This document shows, piece after piece, positions 1-10,000 of a DNA stretch of 64,000 nt. The notes beneath the pieces are model-generated. The model had not been told where the DNA came from and ran no database searches. It saw nothing but the letters and a program-made list of their open reading frames with translations. The stretch lies in assembly GCA_009746045.1 (NCBI GenBank), contig RPFO01000059.1, positions 434,501 to 498,500 on the forward strand, read 5' to 3'. Within the stretch, counting starts at the first letter, position 1. Each line of letters opens with the position of its first letter. The position numbers and the translations under genes are program-made. Origin of the DNA: Mesostigma viride. Lineage: Eukaryota > Streptophyta > Mesostigmatophyceae > Mesostigmatales > Mesostigmataceae.

Positions 1-6
1 GCCATA

Positions 7-197
7 TCAACTCTGTATCAACAAATGTGATCATACCAACAAATGTGGCCATACCAACAAATGTGATCATATCAACAGATGTGGTCCCACCAACAAATGT
101 GATCATATCAACAAATGTGGCCATATCAACAAATGTGATCACACAAACAAATGTGGCCATACCAACAAATGTGGTCACACCAACAAATGTGCACGGG
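7..197. repeat. 18-bp minisatellite, about 10 copies
   Basis: The unit is close to accaacaaatgtggccat, alternating with a version ending in gatcat. The copies are in tandem and begin at the window edge. The unit length is a multiple of three, so the plus strand stays open and reads as a repetitive peptide; I regard that reading as an artefact. The array lies downstream of the last visible exon of the SCC4-like gene and may be in one of its introns. Confidence 0.9.
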
Positions 198-515
198 ACA
201 ACTACAGGTGTCTATGTCTTGACTAGAACACGGGTGCATGGCCTTGAAGAAATAAGCAGCTACTTAATAGTCATCACCCATCCCGCCCGATGGCATGTTG
301 GCGTAGACTCGCAGGAACATCTGCCGCCAGCTGGCAGGCGGTCAAGATCGTTCTGTCATCACCCTTCCCCTGTCCACCCTTCCTCTGCCCACCTTCCTCT
401 GCCCACCTTGTTCGGGTGCATGTGCTTGCCACCGCGGCTAATGCGCAGCTATTGCTACCAGCTACTGTCGGCAGCTATTGTCAGCAGCGATTGTAAGCAG
501 CCACCGGTTCCTGAC

Positions 516-685
516 CTGGTTCAGCTCTGTGTCCAAGTCCAAACACGTCTCCAGCGCGGCCTGTGTTGCCGCCGCGCCCCCCTCGCTGCCCGCCCGTAGA
601 TGCAGCTGTGCCGATGCCAGGTTTAGCAGCACCTGGCAGCAGGGGGCCAGGGGGAGCAGGACAGTAGCACGCACGATTGCAATAC

Positions 686-721
<36 letters not shown>

Positions 722-3631
722 AAAAAAAAACGTTCATTTTTTCCGGTCATGCTATCACTGAGCAGGCCCCCCTATTATCTCCCTACATACGCCCAGTATA
801 CCTCATTCACACTAGGCAAATCCCACATACGAATGCATAAGCGCATGCTTTAGTAAAATTTCTAGTACCAACACTCTTTCAGCAAAATTACAAGTCTAGA
901 AGGGTTCCTTGTATGTATGGTTCCTATGGTAAGATCATATCAAACAGGTCAGATCCCATGACTCATGTTGCACTCAAACCTGTCAGCGTTTCAAACCATC
1001 GCGTGCCGTCGCGTGCCATGGCGTGCCATCGCGTGCCCTCATGCCCCTTGTCACGAAGCCATATCTTGTCGTCTCACCTCCCACAACATCTCCACCATTG
1101 CCGCATCACCGCTGGCATCCGCCCGCCGCGCCTTCCTCTCCTGGCACGCGCCCAGTGCACTCCGCAAGCAGTCAAGCGCGCCCGCCGGGTTGTTGTCGCG
1201 GGACAGTGCAGACGCCAGCAACAACTGGAACTGGCAGCAGCGCTCGTGGAGCCGCTGGCTCTCCTCGGCAGTGACATGGCTGGAGGACAGATGTGGGAGG
1301 ACACACACACGCACGGCCAGTACATAAGAGGGATACACATGCCAATATATAAGCCAATACATAGGCCGGTATATTAGAGGGATATATGGGAGGGGATCAA
1401 TACATAAGAGGAAGGTGTGCACGCGACCTATGGGAGTGCACGGGGCATGACATACATTATACACTATACACTAAACACTATACACTAAACACTAAACACT
1501 ATACAGTATACAGTATACAGTATACAGTATACAGTATACGGTATACAATATACAGTATACAATATACAATATACAGTATACACTATACACTATACACTAT
1601 ACACTATACACTATACACTATACACTATACACTACACACGGTACACTATACACTATACACTATACACTGTACACTATACACTATACACTATACACTATAC
1701 ACTATACACTATACACTATACACTATACACTATACACTATACACTATACACTATACACTATACACTATACACTATACACAGTACACTATACACTATACAC
1801 AGTACACGGTACACTATGCACTATACACTATACACTATTACACTATACACGGTACACTGTACACTATACACTACACACTCTACACTATACACAGTACACT
1901 ATACACGGTACACTATACACTATACAGTATACAGTATACAGTGTACACTATACACTATACACTACACACTACACACTACACACTACACACTACACACTAC
2001 ACACTACACACTACACACTACACACTACACACGACACACGACACACGGTACACTGGTGATGGGAGCCATGGGCGGAACGGGATGATTGCGGTCATAACCA
2101 CAAACCTGCGAATGTCTGAGGGCCGACACGGTAGCGAAATAATGAGCATGGCAGTATGTAAGACATGCATTCATGGCGGTGGATGAGGAGGACGAGTGAG
2201 GCGCCACGCAGCAAGCGCAGGCGGTGTAATGGACCACCCAAGGAGAACACTAAGGGCACCAGGCACGTGCGTGCGCGCTCACGTCTGTGTGCGAGCTTCC
2301 GTCACCGCGGCAAGCCCCGCCTTTAACGCTTGTCGCTCCAGGCGCGCCTGGCCCAGCATCGCGTAGCAGCGCGCCAGCTGGACGTGCGTGTGGCAGCGAA
2401 GCGGTAGCTGGCTCGGTAGCTGCTTCAGCAACACTTGCTGCGGCGCCCGCACAGGGGCAACACACGACAGGGCAAGGATGAGGCCAAATAAGATTTACCC
2501 CACGGCAGGATTGAGGCCAACGTGCAAGAAGCACGCTACCGATAAGCACGCGTGGAGTTAAAACGGATTGCTTTGCCAAGTAAACGTCAAGCGATGCAGG
2601 GCACCACAGGGCCCCTCGCAGCAGAGCGAGATTCTTCGTATATGTGCAAGACGTCCTCACGAGCGGTTGCGAAACATCTTGTGGCAGTGACAGCCTTCAG
2701 GAGGCAGTCAGATGACGCTTGGCTTGGCACGGGTGGTGACCATTGATGAACGAAAGCGAAGAGGGCACAAGAGTAACAAGACTAGGGAAAGGAAAGGGTG
2801 ATAGTGGCAGGGACGAGACAGTGATGGGGCGGGTGAAAGCATCGGACCGTGGAGGACGGACAAGCGCGGGCGACGTAAGAGGGTGCATGGACAGGTGAGC
2901 GTGGAAGGCGAGCGCGCGTGAGAACGATCATGTCATGTTGCTGACGTGGCAGACAGCGAGCCATGACAGGCAGCCGTGCCTGGCGAGGAGGGAAGGAGAG
3001 GCATCGGGAGACAGGAGCCGGCCGCAAGCCTACGCGACTGCTGGTACATACACGAATTCATGGGTACGCACGCGCACGAGGCCATGTGTAGGAAGCTCAG
3101 GGAGCATTTACGATCTTGATTATTCACCCCGAGCCCCAATTAATGAGAGGTAATCTAAGAAAGACCGGGGACAGAGACCGCCCGCCTAATCGACATGGCG
3201 AGCATCCCGTACACGCGGGCCAAAACCAGACCCAGGCAGTGCTTTGGCGGTACTGCTCCGCGAGCGCTGCACCCACCAATTTGGGAACCCGAAGTATCAC
3301 CCTCTTTGTCACACCGTTGGTAACCAAAAAAGGAATTTGGGGGTGTCGAGTTCCTAAGCGCCTGCAAAGCAACACTATACATGTGTCTGGATGGCAGGTA
3401 GGGTTTGTTCCTTACCGCACGCTCCAGGTGCTGGCGCGCCTCCTGGATACAGTCCGTATGCTGCAGCAACAGCGACGCGACCTTAACCCTGGCCTTTACC
3501 TCGACCAGCGGCAGAAATGAGGCAGAGCTCTGGCAGATGGCCTCAAGGCATTTCACGCTTTTAGGAAAATCCCCTCGCGCGTAGAAACCTTCAGACAAAG
3601 TCCACAGTGCGCTGGCAACCTGGGACTCCAT
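516..3631 (-). CDS. SCC4: SCC4/MAU2-like cohesin loader subunit, 5' part of gene
   Basis: Four exons join in frame: 3631-3416 (72 codons from ATG), 2437-2283, 1279-1078 and 632-516, all with GT/AG borders. Phases are 0, 2 and 0, giving 230 continuous residues. The N-terminus carries KCLEAICQS followed by FLPLVEVKAR, which I recognise as the conserved start of plant SCC4/animal MAU2. The later exons are helical and TPR-like (for example QLARCYAMLG and FQLLLASALS). In known systems SCC4 partners SCC2 to load cohesin onto chromatin in the nucleus. Family members are roughly 600-700 residues, so most of the protein must lie beyond the window edge. A small open stretch at 250-330 (minus) might be a further exon, but it soon meets a stop and I did not include it. 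Intron 2 carries a large heptamer microsatellite. I am confident of the family and exons, less so of exon 4. Confidence 0.75.
689..730. repeat. (CA)n followed by poly-A
   Basis: About 14 CA dinucleotides run directly into about 14 A residues. The tract lies in intron 3 of the SCC4-like gene, just before exon 4 in the transcribed (minus) direction. Confidence 0.95.
1450..2054. repeat. Heptanucleotide microsatellite (ACACTAT)n
   Basis: About 600 bp of a 7-bp unit (ACACTAT and variants such as ACAGTAT, ACACTAC, ACACGGT). The variants form blocks: ACAGTAT at the left, pure ACACTAT in the middle, ACACTAC at the right. It lies inside intron 2 of the SCC4-like gene. Because 7 is not a multiple of 3, all three frames cycle and stay largely open, which yields spurious long ORFs. 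Confidence 0.95.
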
Positions 3632-3659
3632 CCCGCAGCAAAAAATGATGGTGACTATG

Positions 3660-4524
3660 TCCCTCTAATCAACTTGCAAAATATAACCATTTCTTACACA
3701 GTTGGACCTGCCTCATCCAGCATGCATCTCAAGTAAATTTCCAGCGGCACAAGATAAGTTACTAAAAAAAGCCAGCTTACAACACGAACCAGTTGGATGC
3801 CCTAATCAGGTCGTCAGTTACTGATGTGGTGGTCATATTCAGTGCCATGCTGCCTAATAGACACTATGCTGCGTAATGTCGACGCCAATCATGCGTCCAC
3901 ACGGCCGGGTAATTTGCGAAGAAGTTACCAGCAGTGAACAAACCAATTCGAGCTCCAATTCGTGCCTGGCCGATTGCATTTTCTGGTTCCCGCCATAATT
4001 TGCACCCTGGTAATTTGAAGCCATCGGACGAGGCAAAGCTAATGCTTGCTTTCCCTGAGAGGGGTCTTGTGATACAGTAGTATCTAGATTGTACAGTGTA
4101 CAAAGGTTCGCGTGAAGCGCGGGGAGCAATATTTGGAATCACACCCGGTGTTGGGAGCACCCGGTGACGGGGGACGGGTGACGCTAGGCTACGGTACGCG
4201 TCGATAAATACGGGTGAAAGGTACGAACGAAACGGTGTGAGTCGATCAATACGGGTGACGTTTGCAGACTCGGCGGCATGAGCCGGCAACAGGGTTACCA
4301 GGGACGGAACGAACGAACAGCGCAGCCTAGTGGCTCATACTACTGAGGGTGCCGACGTTGTATTTCGTGGGCTGACTGTGGGCTGTATTTCGTGGTATCG
4401 GGTGCTGGCAGCACCCGGTGACTGAGATTGTGACAAAATTGGACGGACTGAGCTCCTAAATCGCACAGAATACGGTTGGTAGTAGTTGTAGTTGTTGTTG
4501 TTGTGTCCCACGCCGCACACTATT
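3660..4524. other. Intergenic, no gene recognised
   Basis: This lies upstream of the SCC4-like start codon at 3631. I see no convincing coding region. A short phrase, agcacccggtgac, occurs twice (about 4156 and 4410). The SCC4 promoter should lie at the left end, but no TATA box or other element stands out. Confidence 0.5.
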
Positions 4525-4549
4525 AATAACCCTGTCGGACCCAGCCCAC

Positions 4550-5966
4550 TTGAGACCTTTCATGACCTCATGGGCAAAAACAGGATCTTTAAAAACAGGT
4601 GTTTTAAGCGGCCGCAACCCATATGAGGGCTTTTTGACGGCCAACCCGCCGGTTACGCGAATCATCGATTTATACGCGGCTGACGGTGACCGATATCGCC
4701 TCCTAACATACACGGAAATCAGTGCGTGGATCGCAAACATGCCCAGCCGACCAGCTTGGGACAACCTTCTACAAGCAATTCCCGCAGGATGGCATACCCT
4801 CATGACAACCCCACGCAAACCCCTACAAGTCGGGGAATGGGTGAGCTATTACCCGGATCGCGACACGTCCATACATAAGGGCTGCATCGTTGCGGTCGCG
4901 TCGACGGGCGTTACCATACAATTGCTCCAGGAGACACCCAACGGTCAAGGACTTCTCGGCAAATTGATTACATCGTACGCCTACATTCCAGCATTTCAAT
5001 GTCACCGCATTCGAGTGGTCCCGTGGTCACTGTCACAGGCGTGCATCGGTTACCCCTGGACCCCACCACAGTGATACGCGACACCACATGGCTACATGTT
5101 GGCAAGGGGCGACTGGACACGCTTGCTCTAGACCCGCTAGAATCATTTGGGTGGGTCCTCACATCTGGCGGCACCCCCATGACGAAATGCCTATTCGAGT
5201 ACACGGCAGACTGGGGATACCGGCTACTTCTACATAAAAATCATAGGATGCACCCGGGTCGCCTGCGCTGGCACCCCGAGTGGCCGGGCTACACCTGGAT
5301 CAAGAACATTACCTTGGCAGTTGATCACCCATTGGTTGACAAACGGGCCACCGACGTCCAGCACCTGCTTATGCATCGGGCCATCGGGGTCAATTCCCAA
5401 TTGCACCACCGGTACTCCCACGCGGCGGCGTGCTTATGCAACTTTCCAGATGAAACAATTGAGCACAGATTTCTGGACGGCCAACTCGCAGGGGTTTGGC
5501 AATGGCTGCTGGGTATATGGGCCAAGTGGATGGCTATTACAGCTCCCCCCACCACCGTCACACTATCTACGGTTATTTTCGGCATCACCGACGGGATTAC
5601 GGGACGCGAGCCTCACAGCCAACCAGATCAGTGGCATGGATATGGCTCCGCACGACGATGCTTCACACCATATGGCAAGTTCGCAACGAGACCGTATTCA
5701 CGTTAGTACGTGCCGCGTACACGAGAGGTGCCGTGGTCCGCCGGTTTATCTCATCTTGGAACCTGGCTATGCGTCGTTACGGCTGGCTCCTGGCGACGGA
5801 ACAACACAAAGTATGGGACCCGGGCCCTAACAATGACACCCCCAGCCCACTGGAAGTCTTCCATGCACTCATGGGCATGAACCAGGTCTTTACACGTATG
5901 ACGGATGACGATATCAAAGAGACAACCAGCGCAGGCCAGAAATCGGGAGAATCCGGACCATGGTAG
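4550..5966 (+). pseudogene. LINE ORF2 C-terminal remnant
   Basis: Reading shifts among three plus frames (4550-5074, 4999-5706, 5496-5966), so the ORF is broken at least twice. The C-terminal part has the layout of the RT-associated zinc-binding domain of plant LINE polymerases: LLMHRAIGVNSQLHHRY, then a Cys-rich patch, then ETIEHRFLDG and GVWQWLLGIW. It is followed by TMLHTIWQVRNETVF, like the usual W.IW..RN..VF tail. No RT catalytic core is visible, so this is a 5'-truncated, decayed copy. Its last codons run into the 215-bp tail found elsewhere in the window. Confidence 0.6.
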
Positions 5967-6127
5967 CTCGAGCCTGCCGTTATCTTTTCCGCGTTTTCGA
6001 GTCGTTCAGGATGATGAAGATGAATGGTGATGGAAATGTGTATCCTTGTGCATTGAAATTATGGCTGGCTTACGTGTGGAGCGACTAGATGACCTAGACG
6101 GTGGGGCCGGAAACAGCATGCTTGATC
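5915..6127 (+). mobile_element. LINE 3' end, parent of the 215-bp short retroposon family
   Basis: This starts with CAAAGAGACAACC and ends near GCATGCTTGATC. Near-identical copies lie at 26060-26274 (minus), 37752-37938 (plus) and 43888-44096 (plus), and a partial one near 44868-44960 (minus). Only here is it attached to recognisable LINE coding sequence, so this copy shows where the short family comes from. Confidence 0.8.
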
Positions 6128-6345
6128 AGGGCGTGTGTTTCTAGCCTAGCTGGCCGGGAGTGTCTAGTGGTGAGCACCAGTTGCTGCGATCGCTCTCCCA
6201 CCATTTACGAGGAAATACCCGCAAATGGAAAACCACTGAAAAGGTCTAGCTAGTCAGTCATCACGTTAGCCATGCCATGATTCCAAACGTCCAAGAACTG
6301 CACACGGTGCAAAGGCAAAAAGCCGGAGGACAGCACTTTCAAATG
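6128..6345. repeat. Segment shared with 44650-44870, PLE 3' flank
   Basis: This lies between the LINE tail and the Penelope-like ORF. The reverse complement recurs at about 44650-44870, again joined to a LINE tail. Shared phrases include ccgggagtgtctagtggtga, ccaaacgtccaagaactgca and cacggtgcaaa. It probably holds the 3' untranslated part of the minus-strand Penelope-like element. Confidence 0.7.
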
Positions 6346-6471
6346 TGCGGCGGGAACCAAAAGCCCGCGGATGCCAGAAAACATCGTGTTGCGGCAGCGA
6401 CGCGACGATGTGGACAACGAATCCAGTGCCAAGCTCGGAACGGCCGCAAAGGAGATCTGGCATCACAGGGT

Positions 6472-8925
6472 TCAGATGTGCGGAGATACTATGCGATCCA
6501 GCCGGTCCACGACCTGTTTGTAGAGCTTGTGCCAAGGGGCAGCACCGAACAGATGTGGGTGACGTTGCAAAAAACATCGGACTTGACGGAGCATAATGGC
6601 TCGGTCATAGTCTTTGACCAATAAACGCTGCAAGAGTTCAACAAGAGTCGTGATGAAATCAACACGATAAGAACAAAGACGGGAAAAACGATGTAACTGA
6701 GAAAGAACAACACCATATTTTGCTGTGTGGGAAAGGAGACTGTGAATATCGGGGTAACGAATAAAAGGAATTTGCTGGTATTTAGGATCCTTGCGCTTAT
6801 CATAGACAGCCGTACGCCAGCCCTTCTTGTTATGGGTAATGTTAAGATCGAGGTAATTGCAATGAGTATCCTCCGACGTGAGCTTTAATGTGAGGGACGC
6901 TTGCGGGTAGATGCCAGGCAGACCAGCGGTGATATACAAATGGGTTGCGAAATCAGGGTTGTCGAAAGCGATGACATCATCAATGTATCGACATGTATGG
7001 ATAAAACGCCTGATGAGAACATCATCGTTTGAGGCAATGAGATTCTCCATGAATGCAAGCTCATAAGTGTATAGATAGAGGTTTGCAAGGAGCCCGGCAC
7101 AGTTAGTGCCCATAGGGATGCCGATAGCTTGTTGGTATACATTGCCCGCAAAACAGATGAAGGTGTTATCAACAAGATAAGAGATCCAATGGACAAGGTC
7201 AGCCTTCGTGATAATATAATTATAACCATCCCGCACGATAGCACCTGCCGCGATCCCTGAGAGCCACGTTGCCGTGGGCTTGGTCTGAGAAACACGCACG
7301 TGCAGGTGGTTGCGCCCGTGAGGCCTACGTGCATACAGACGAGTAAGGAGGCTATCTAAACGAGCTTTCAAATCGTGCAAATCTAGTGTGGTATATAGAG
7401 TGGTGAAATCATAGGTGGCTATGGGCATAGGTATACGTTTCTCTGCTGCTGTCTTAGAACGGCTAAGGGCGGCAAGGCGTAGGCGTACTTGGGCTGAGTC
7501 TATGACGATCCAACTACCAGCGCATTCATACCCGGCATTCGACAGCACCTCCACCCATAATGCATTGGCTTCGGGGAGAAGAGCATTCAAAGCATGGCAG
7601 ATGAGTTTCGAGAGAGGCATCAGTGGGGCTGAATGCGACGCAGCAATGGTGCGCAAAGCAACAGGAGTTTTGTGCAGCTTAAGAGTGAGATACAGATATG
7701 GGAACGTAGTGGTGGTGGCGCGTCGCTGCCGCTTAAGGAATGCCCGAGCAAAAATGTTTTGGCTGTGCAGAAAAGCCCGATGAGCAGCAGTGATACTGGC
7801 GGTGGACTGTGCACGCTGAACATAGGTAGGGCTGGACGCCAACTCGTGTTGCAAAGTAGCAAGGTAGTGCTTCTTGCATATGAAAGCAAAGTTGTTGGCA
7901 CTCTTGTCAACACACGTGATGATAAAGTCCTGCTTGAAGTGGTCAAGAAGTGCTTTATCTGTGGTGTTGAGCCAGGTGGTGCGGTGGACCTGCTGGAGAC
8001 GGTAATCAAGCCTGGTGAGACGTGCATTGCATTCGTGAATGACGGCGCGAAACCACGGTTCCATGGCAAGGGGAGCAAGCTGTAGGTCCGTGCTCATGGC
8101 ATTGCAGAATTTGCGCAGTGATGTGGAGAGCAGTGCATTCACCTCTTTGGCACACGTGCGCTGGACCCACGGCCGAAACTTGGTGCCTTTGGCAAAAAGG
8201 TCTACAAGCGTGTGGCTCGGCAGGATGCTGAGGTCAGCGGTCATGACGTGCTGTGAGGTGGGATCAAGGTACTTGAAATACCGTTGTTGTTGGCAGGGGC
8301 AGGGCCCTGCCAAGATGGTGGCCAGCTCGGTGGGCGTTGTATCGCGGCTGACCTTCCCGTTGCTGAAAACCATTTGTCCCAAGGTGGGAGAGTAATGCCA
8401 GGCGGCAATGGGAGTGCCGAAAGTGTTGCGCACCACGAGCGGCATCGCAGCCTGCACTTGCGGCAAATGCAGAATGTGTGGCAAACACAGCTCATCCATC
8501 GCAGCATGAATGAAAGGTGAGATCAGCAAACGGCGCGGACGCAGTGCATCTGCATTCCCATTGACACGGTGCCGAATGATACGTGAGAGAAGGCCTCGCA
8601 GACTAGTGGCATGGGAGCGGGGGACTTGCAGATCAGCTGGGGAGCACGACCCGACGGCAATGTGTAAGCTGGTAAGCTTCTTCAAGCTGCAGGCTTCGAG
8701 ATAGGATGCATGAAAGTTGCCGCGTTGCATAAGCCGAGACATGTGACGCAAGCAGCGGAGACTGGTGGAGTAAAGGGAAGGATCGGTGGACACATGTGTG
8801 GAAGGTGGAGGGGCCGGGGTGACGCTGGGGGGATAGGGGCGATATGGCATATCTACAGTACAATGGCTACCTTGGTCGCAGCCGGGGCGCGCCTTATTAA
8901 TGCGGGCAACCCAATTTAGGCACAA
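6472..8925 (-). CDS. Penelope-like reverse transcriptase, endonuclease domain not seen
   Basis: An uninterrupted 817-codon ORF. RT landmarks appear in order: CVDKSANNFAFICKK, YLTLKLHK, DFTTLYTTLDL, IGIPMGTNCAG (about residue 601) and the catalytic YIDDVIAFDN (about 647). The G-I-P-M-G-T-N-C-A block plus YIDD is characteristic of Penelope-like elements and close relatives. An upstream C-P-C followed by HVMTADL resembles the pre-RT region of this group. About 160 residues follow YIDD, ending WHKLYKQVVDRLD, with no GIY-YIG nuclease motif; none is evident in the next 220 bases either. In PLEs the RT copies element RNA at a chromosomal 3' end; EN-lacking PLEs are known from telomeric sites. The true start could be the second Met, about 25 codons in. 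An intact ORF suggests recent activity or selection. Confidence 0.75.
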   Translation of the reverse strand: MCLNWVARINKARPGCDQGSHCTVDMPYRPYPPSVTPAPPPSTHVSTDPSLYSTSLRCLRHMSRLMQRGNFHASYLEACSLKKLTSLHIAVGSCSPADLQVPRSHATSLRGLLSRIIRHRVNGNADALRPRRLLISPFIHAAMDELCLPHILHLPQVQAAMPLVVRNTFGTPIAAWHYSPTLGQMVFSNGKVSRDTTPTELATILAGPCPCQQQRYFKYLDPTSQHVMTADLSILPSHTLVDLFAKGTKFRPWVQRTCAKEVNALLSTSLRKFCNAMSTDLQLAPLAMEPWFRAVIHECNARLTRLDYRLQQVHRTTWLNTTDKALLDHFKQDFIITCVDKSANNFAFICKKHYLATLQHELASSPTYVQRAQSTASITAAHRAFLHSQNIFARAFLKRQRRATTTTFPYLYLTLKLHKTPVALRTIAASHSAPLMPLSKLICHALNALLPEANALWVEVLSNAGYECAGSWIVIDSAQVRLRLAALSRSKTAAEKRIPMPIATYDFTTLYTTLDLHDLKARLDSLLTRLYARRPHGRNHLHVRVSQTKPTATWLSGIAAGAIVRDGYNYIITKADLVHWISYLVDNTFICFAGNVYQQAIGIPMGTNCAGLLANLYLYTYELAFMENLIASNDDVLIRRFIHTCRYIDDVIAFDNPDFATHLYITAGLPGIYPQASLTLKLTSEDTHCNYLDLNITHNKKGWRTAVYDKRKDPKYQQIPFIRYPDIHSLLSHTAKYGVVLSQLHRFSRLCSYRVDFITTLVELLQRLLVKDYDRAIMLRQVRCFLQRHPHLFGAAPWHKLYKQVVDRLDRIVSPHI

Positions 8926-10000
8926 CTAGGCATTTCAGGCAGTATTTCTGGCCGGCATACCTGGGCCGGGTCACCTTAACTGTTACTGATATGGAAATAA
9001 CTACTAACACCCATTTCACCGGAAAAACAGGATCTTTACCCACATGCCCATTGCCCAATGACACTAACCCATTAAAGTCCAGTGGCCGGCTTCCGTGGTC
9101 TACTGTACAGTACTGTAGTAAGGCTCCGTTTTAGCCACTGACATCTTGATACCCTAGGCTTAGCAGGGATTCACTACTGGCTATATTTGGAATAAACGTA
9201 CACCTATTTACCTGGAAATAACCCTGTCGGACCACCGGCGCGGGAATACAGTACTGTACACTCAACTCAACTCAACTCAACGCCGCACATGGGCAGCAAA
9301 GAATCTTTAGTGGCCAAGGGCCTGTATTCGTACGGTGGGTGGTACGCTGTGCATACCAGGACGTTACGCACGAACCGTGGCAGCCTGGCAGGCCATACGT
9401 TGAAGTACCATACAGTAAACAAAATAGTGAGTGACTCAGGAGTGACTGTGTTTTTATGATACAGTACGGACTTCCGGCGTGGGAATAAAAACGGACTGGC
9501 GACTGAGTACTGACGGACCTTCCATTTCATCGCCACGCGTCCACCTAGTGCCATAGCCATTATTGTAAGGATACGCGCGTATAGCAGCTGCCCAGAAGCT
9601 AAGCGAGTGTGACTCTGTGTACGTACTATTGATTGTGTCTAGAAGACATTTATCTCCCTTTGTGTAGATACGAACGGGACCGGTAGTTGCGGCTTCATTG
9701 GCTAAACCAGTGGCGCGTTTTCCGTTGATGGCATCTTGCCGCCATCTTTTGGATCGCCTTGGCCAGGATTCCTCCTTGCCGTAGTTTCCTTTGTATGGTA
9801 CGAGCATGCGGGTTCGTACCTTCGCCAGCTTGCTACCTTGAGGTTTTCTGGTGGATTTCGTGTTAATGCTATTTGGTGAATTCTTGGTGGCTAGTTTTTA
9901 TGAGGAAAGGAATGCATGAATGCAGGGAAAGGTGATTAAGTGACTTGTTTTCGCCGAAGATCAAAATTCTTGAGGTTGACGAGGACATCTCATAATTGCA
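8926..10000. other. Intergenic between PLE RT and calmodulin-like gene
   Basis: No gene recognised. It contains an (ACTCA)n run at about 9259-9280. It also has two phrases seen near 4.5 kb: aaaaacaggatcttta (about 9024) and aataaccctgtcggacc (9217-9233). The promoter and 5' UTR of the calmodulin-like gene should occupy the right end. Confidence 0.5.

Noticed and set aside
250..330. Terminal exon of the SCC4-like gene
   Set aside because: A short open stretch with an AG before it reaches a stop after about 18 codons, far short of the expected protein length. Phase and similarity are unsupported.
1450..2054. Interstitial telomere repeat
   Set aside because: The heptamer is ACACTAT, not TTTAGGG or a close variant in either strand.
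1386..2186. 266-codon ORF of TLYTIHY repeats
   Set aside because: A 7-bp repeat without stops in any frame, located in an intron of the minus-strand SCC4-like gene.
7633..8085. Plus-strand 150-codon ORF within the PLE region
   Set aside because: It is a shadow of the minus-strand RT ORF, which carries the conserved motifs.
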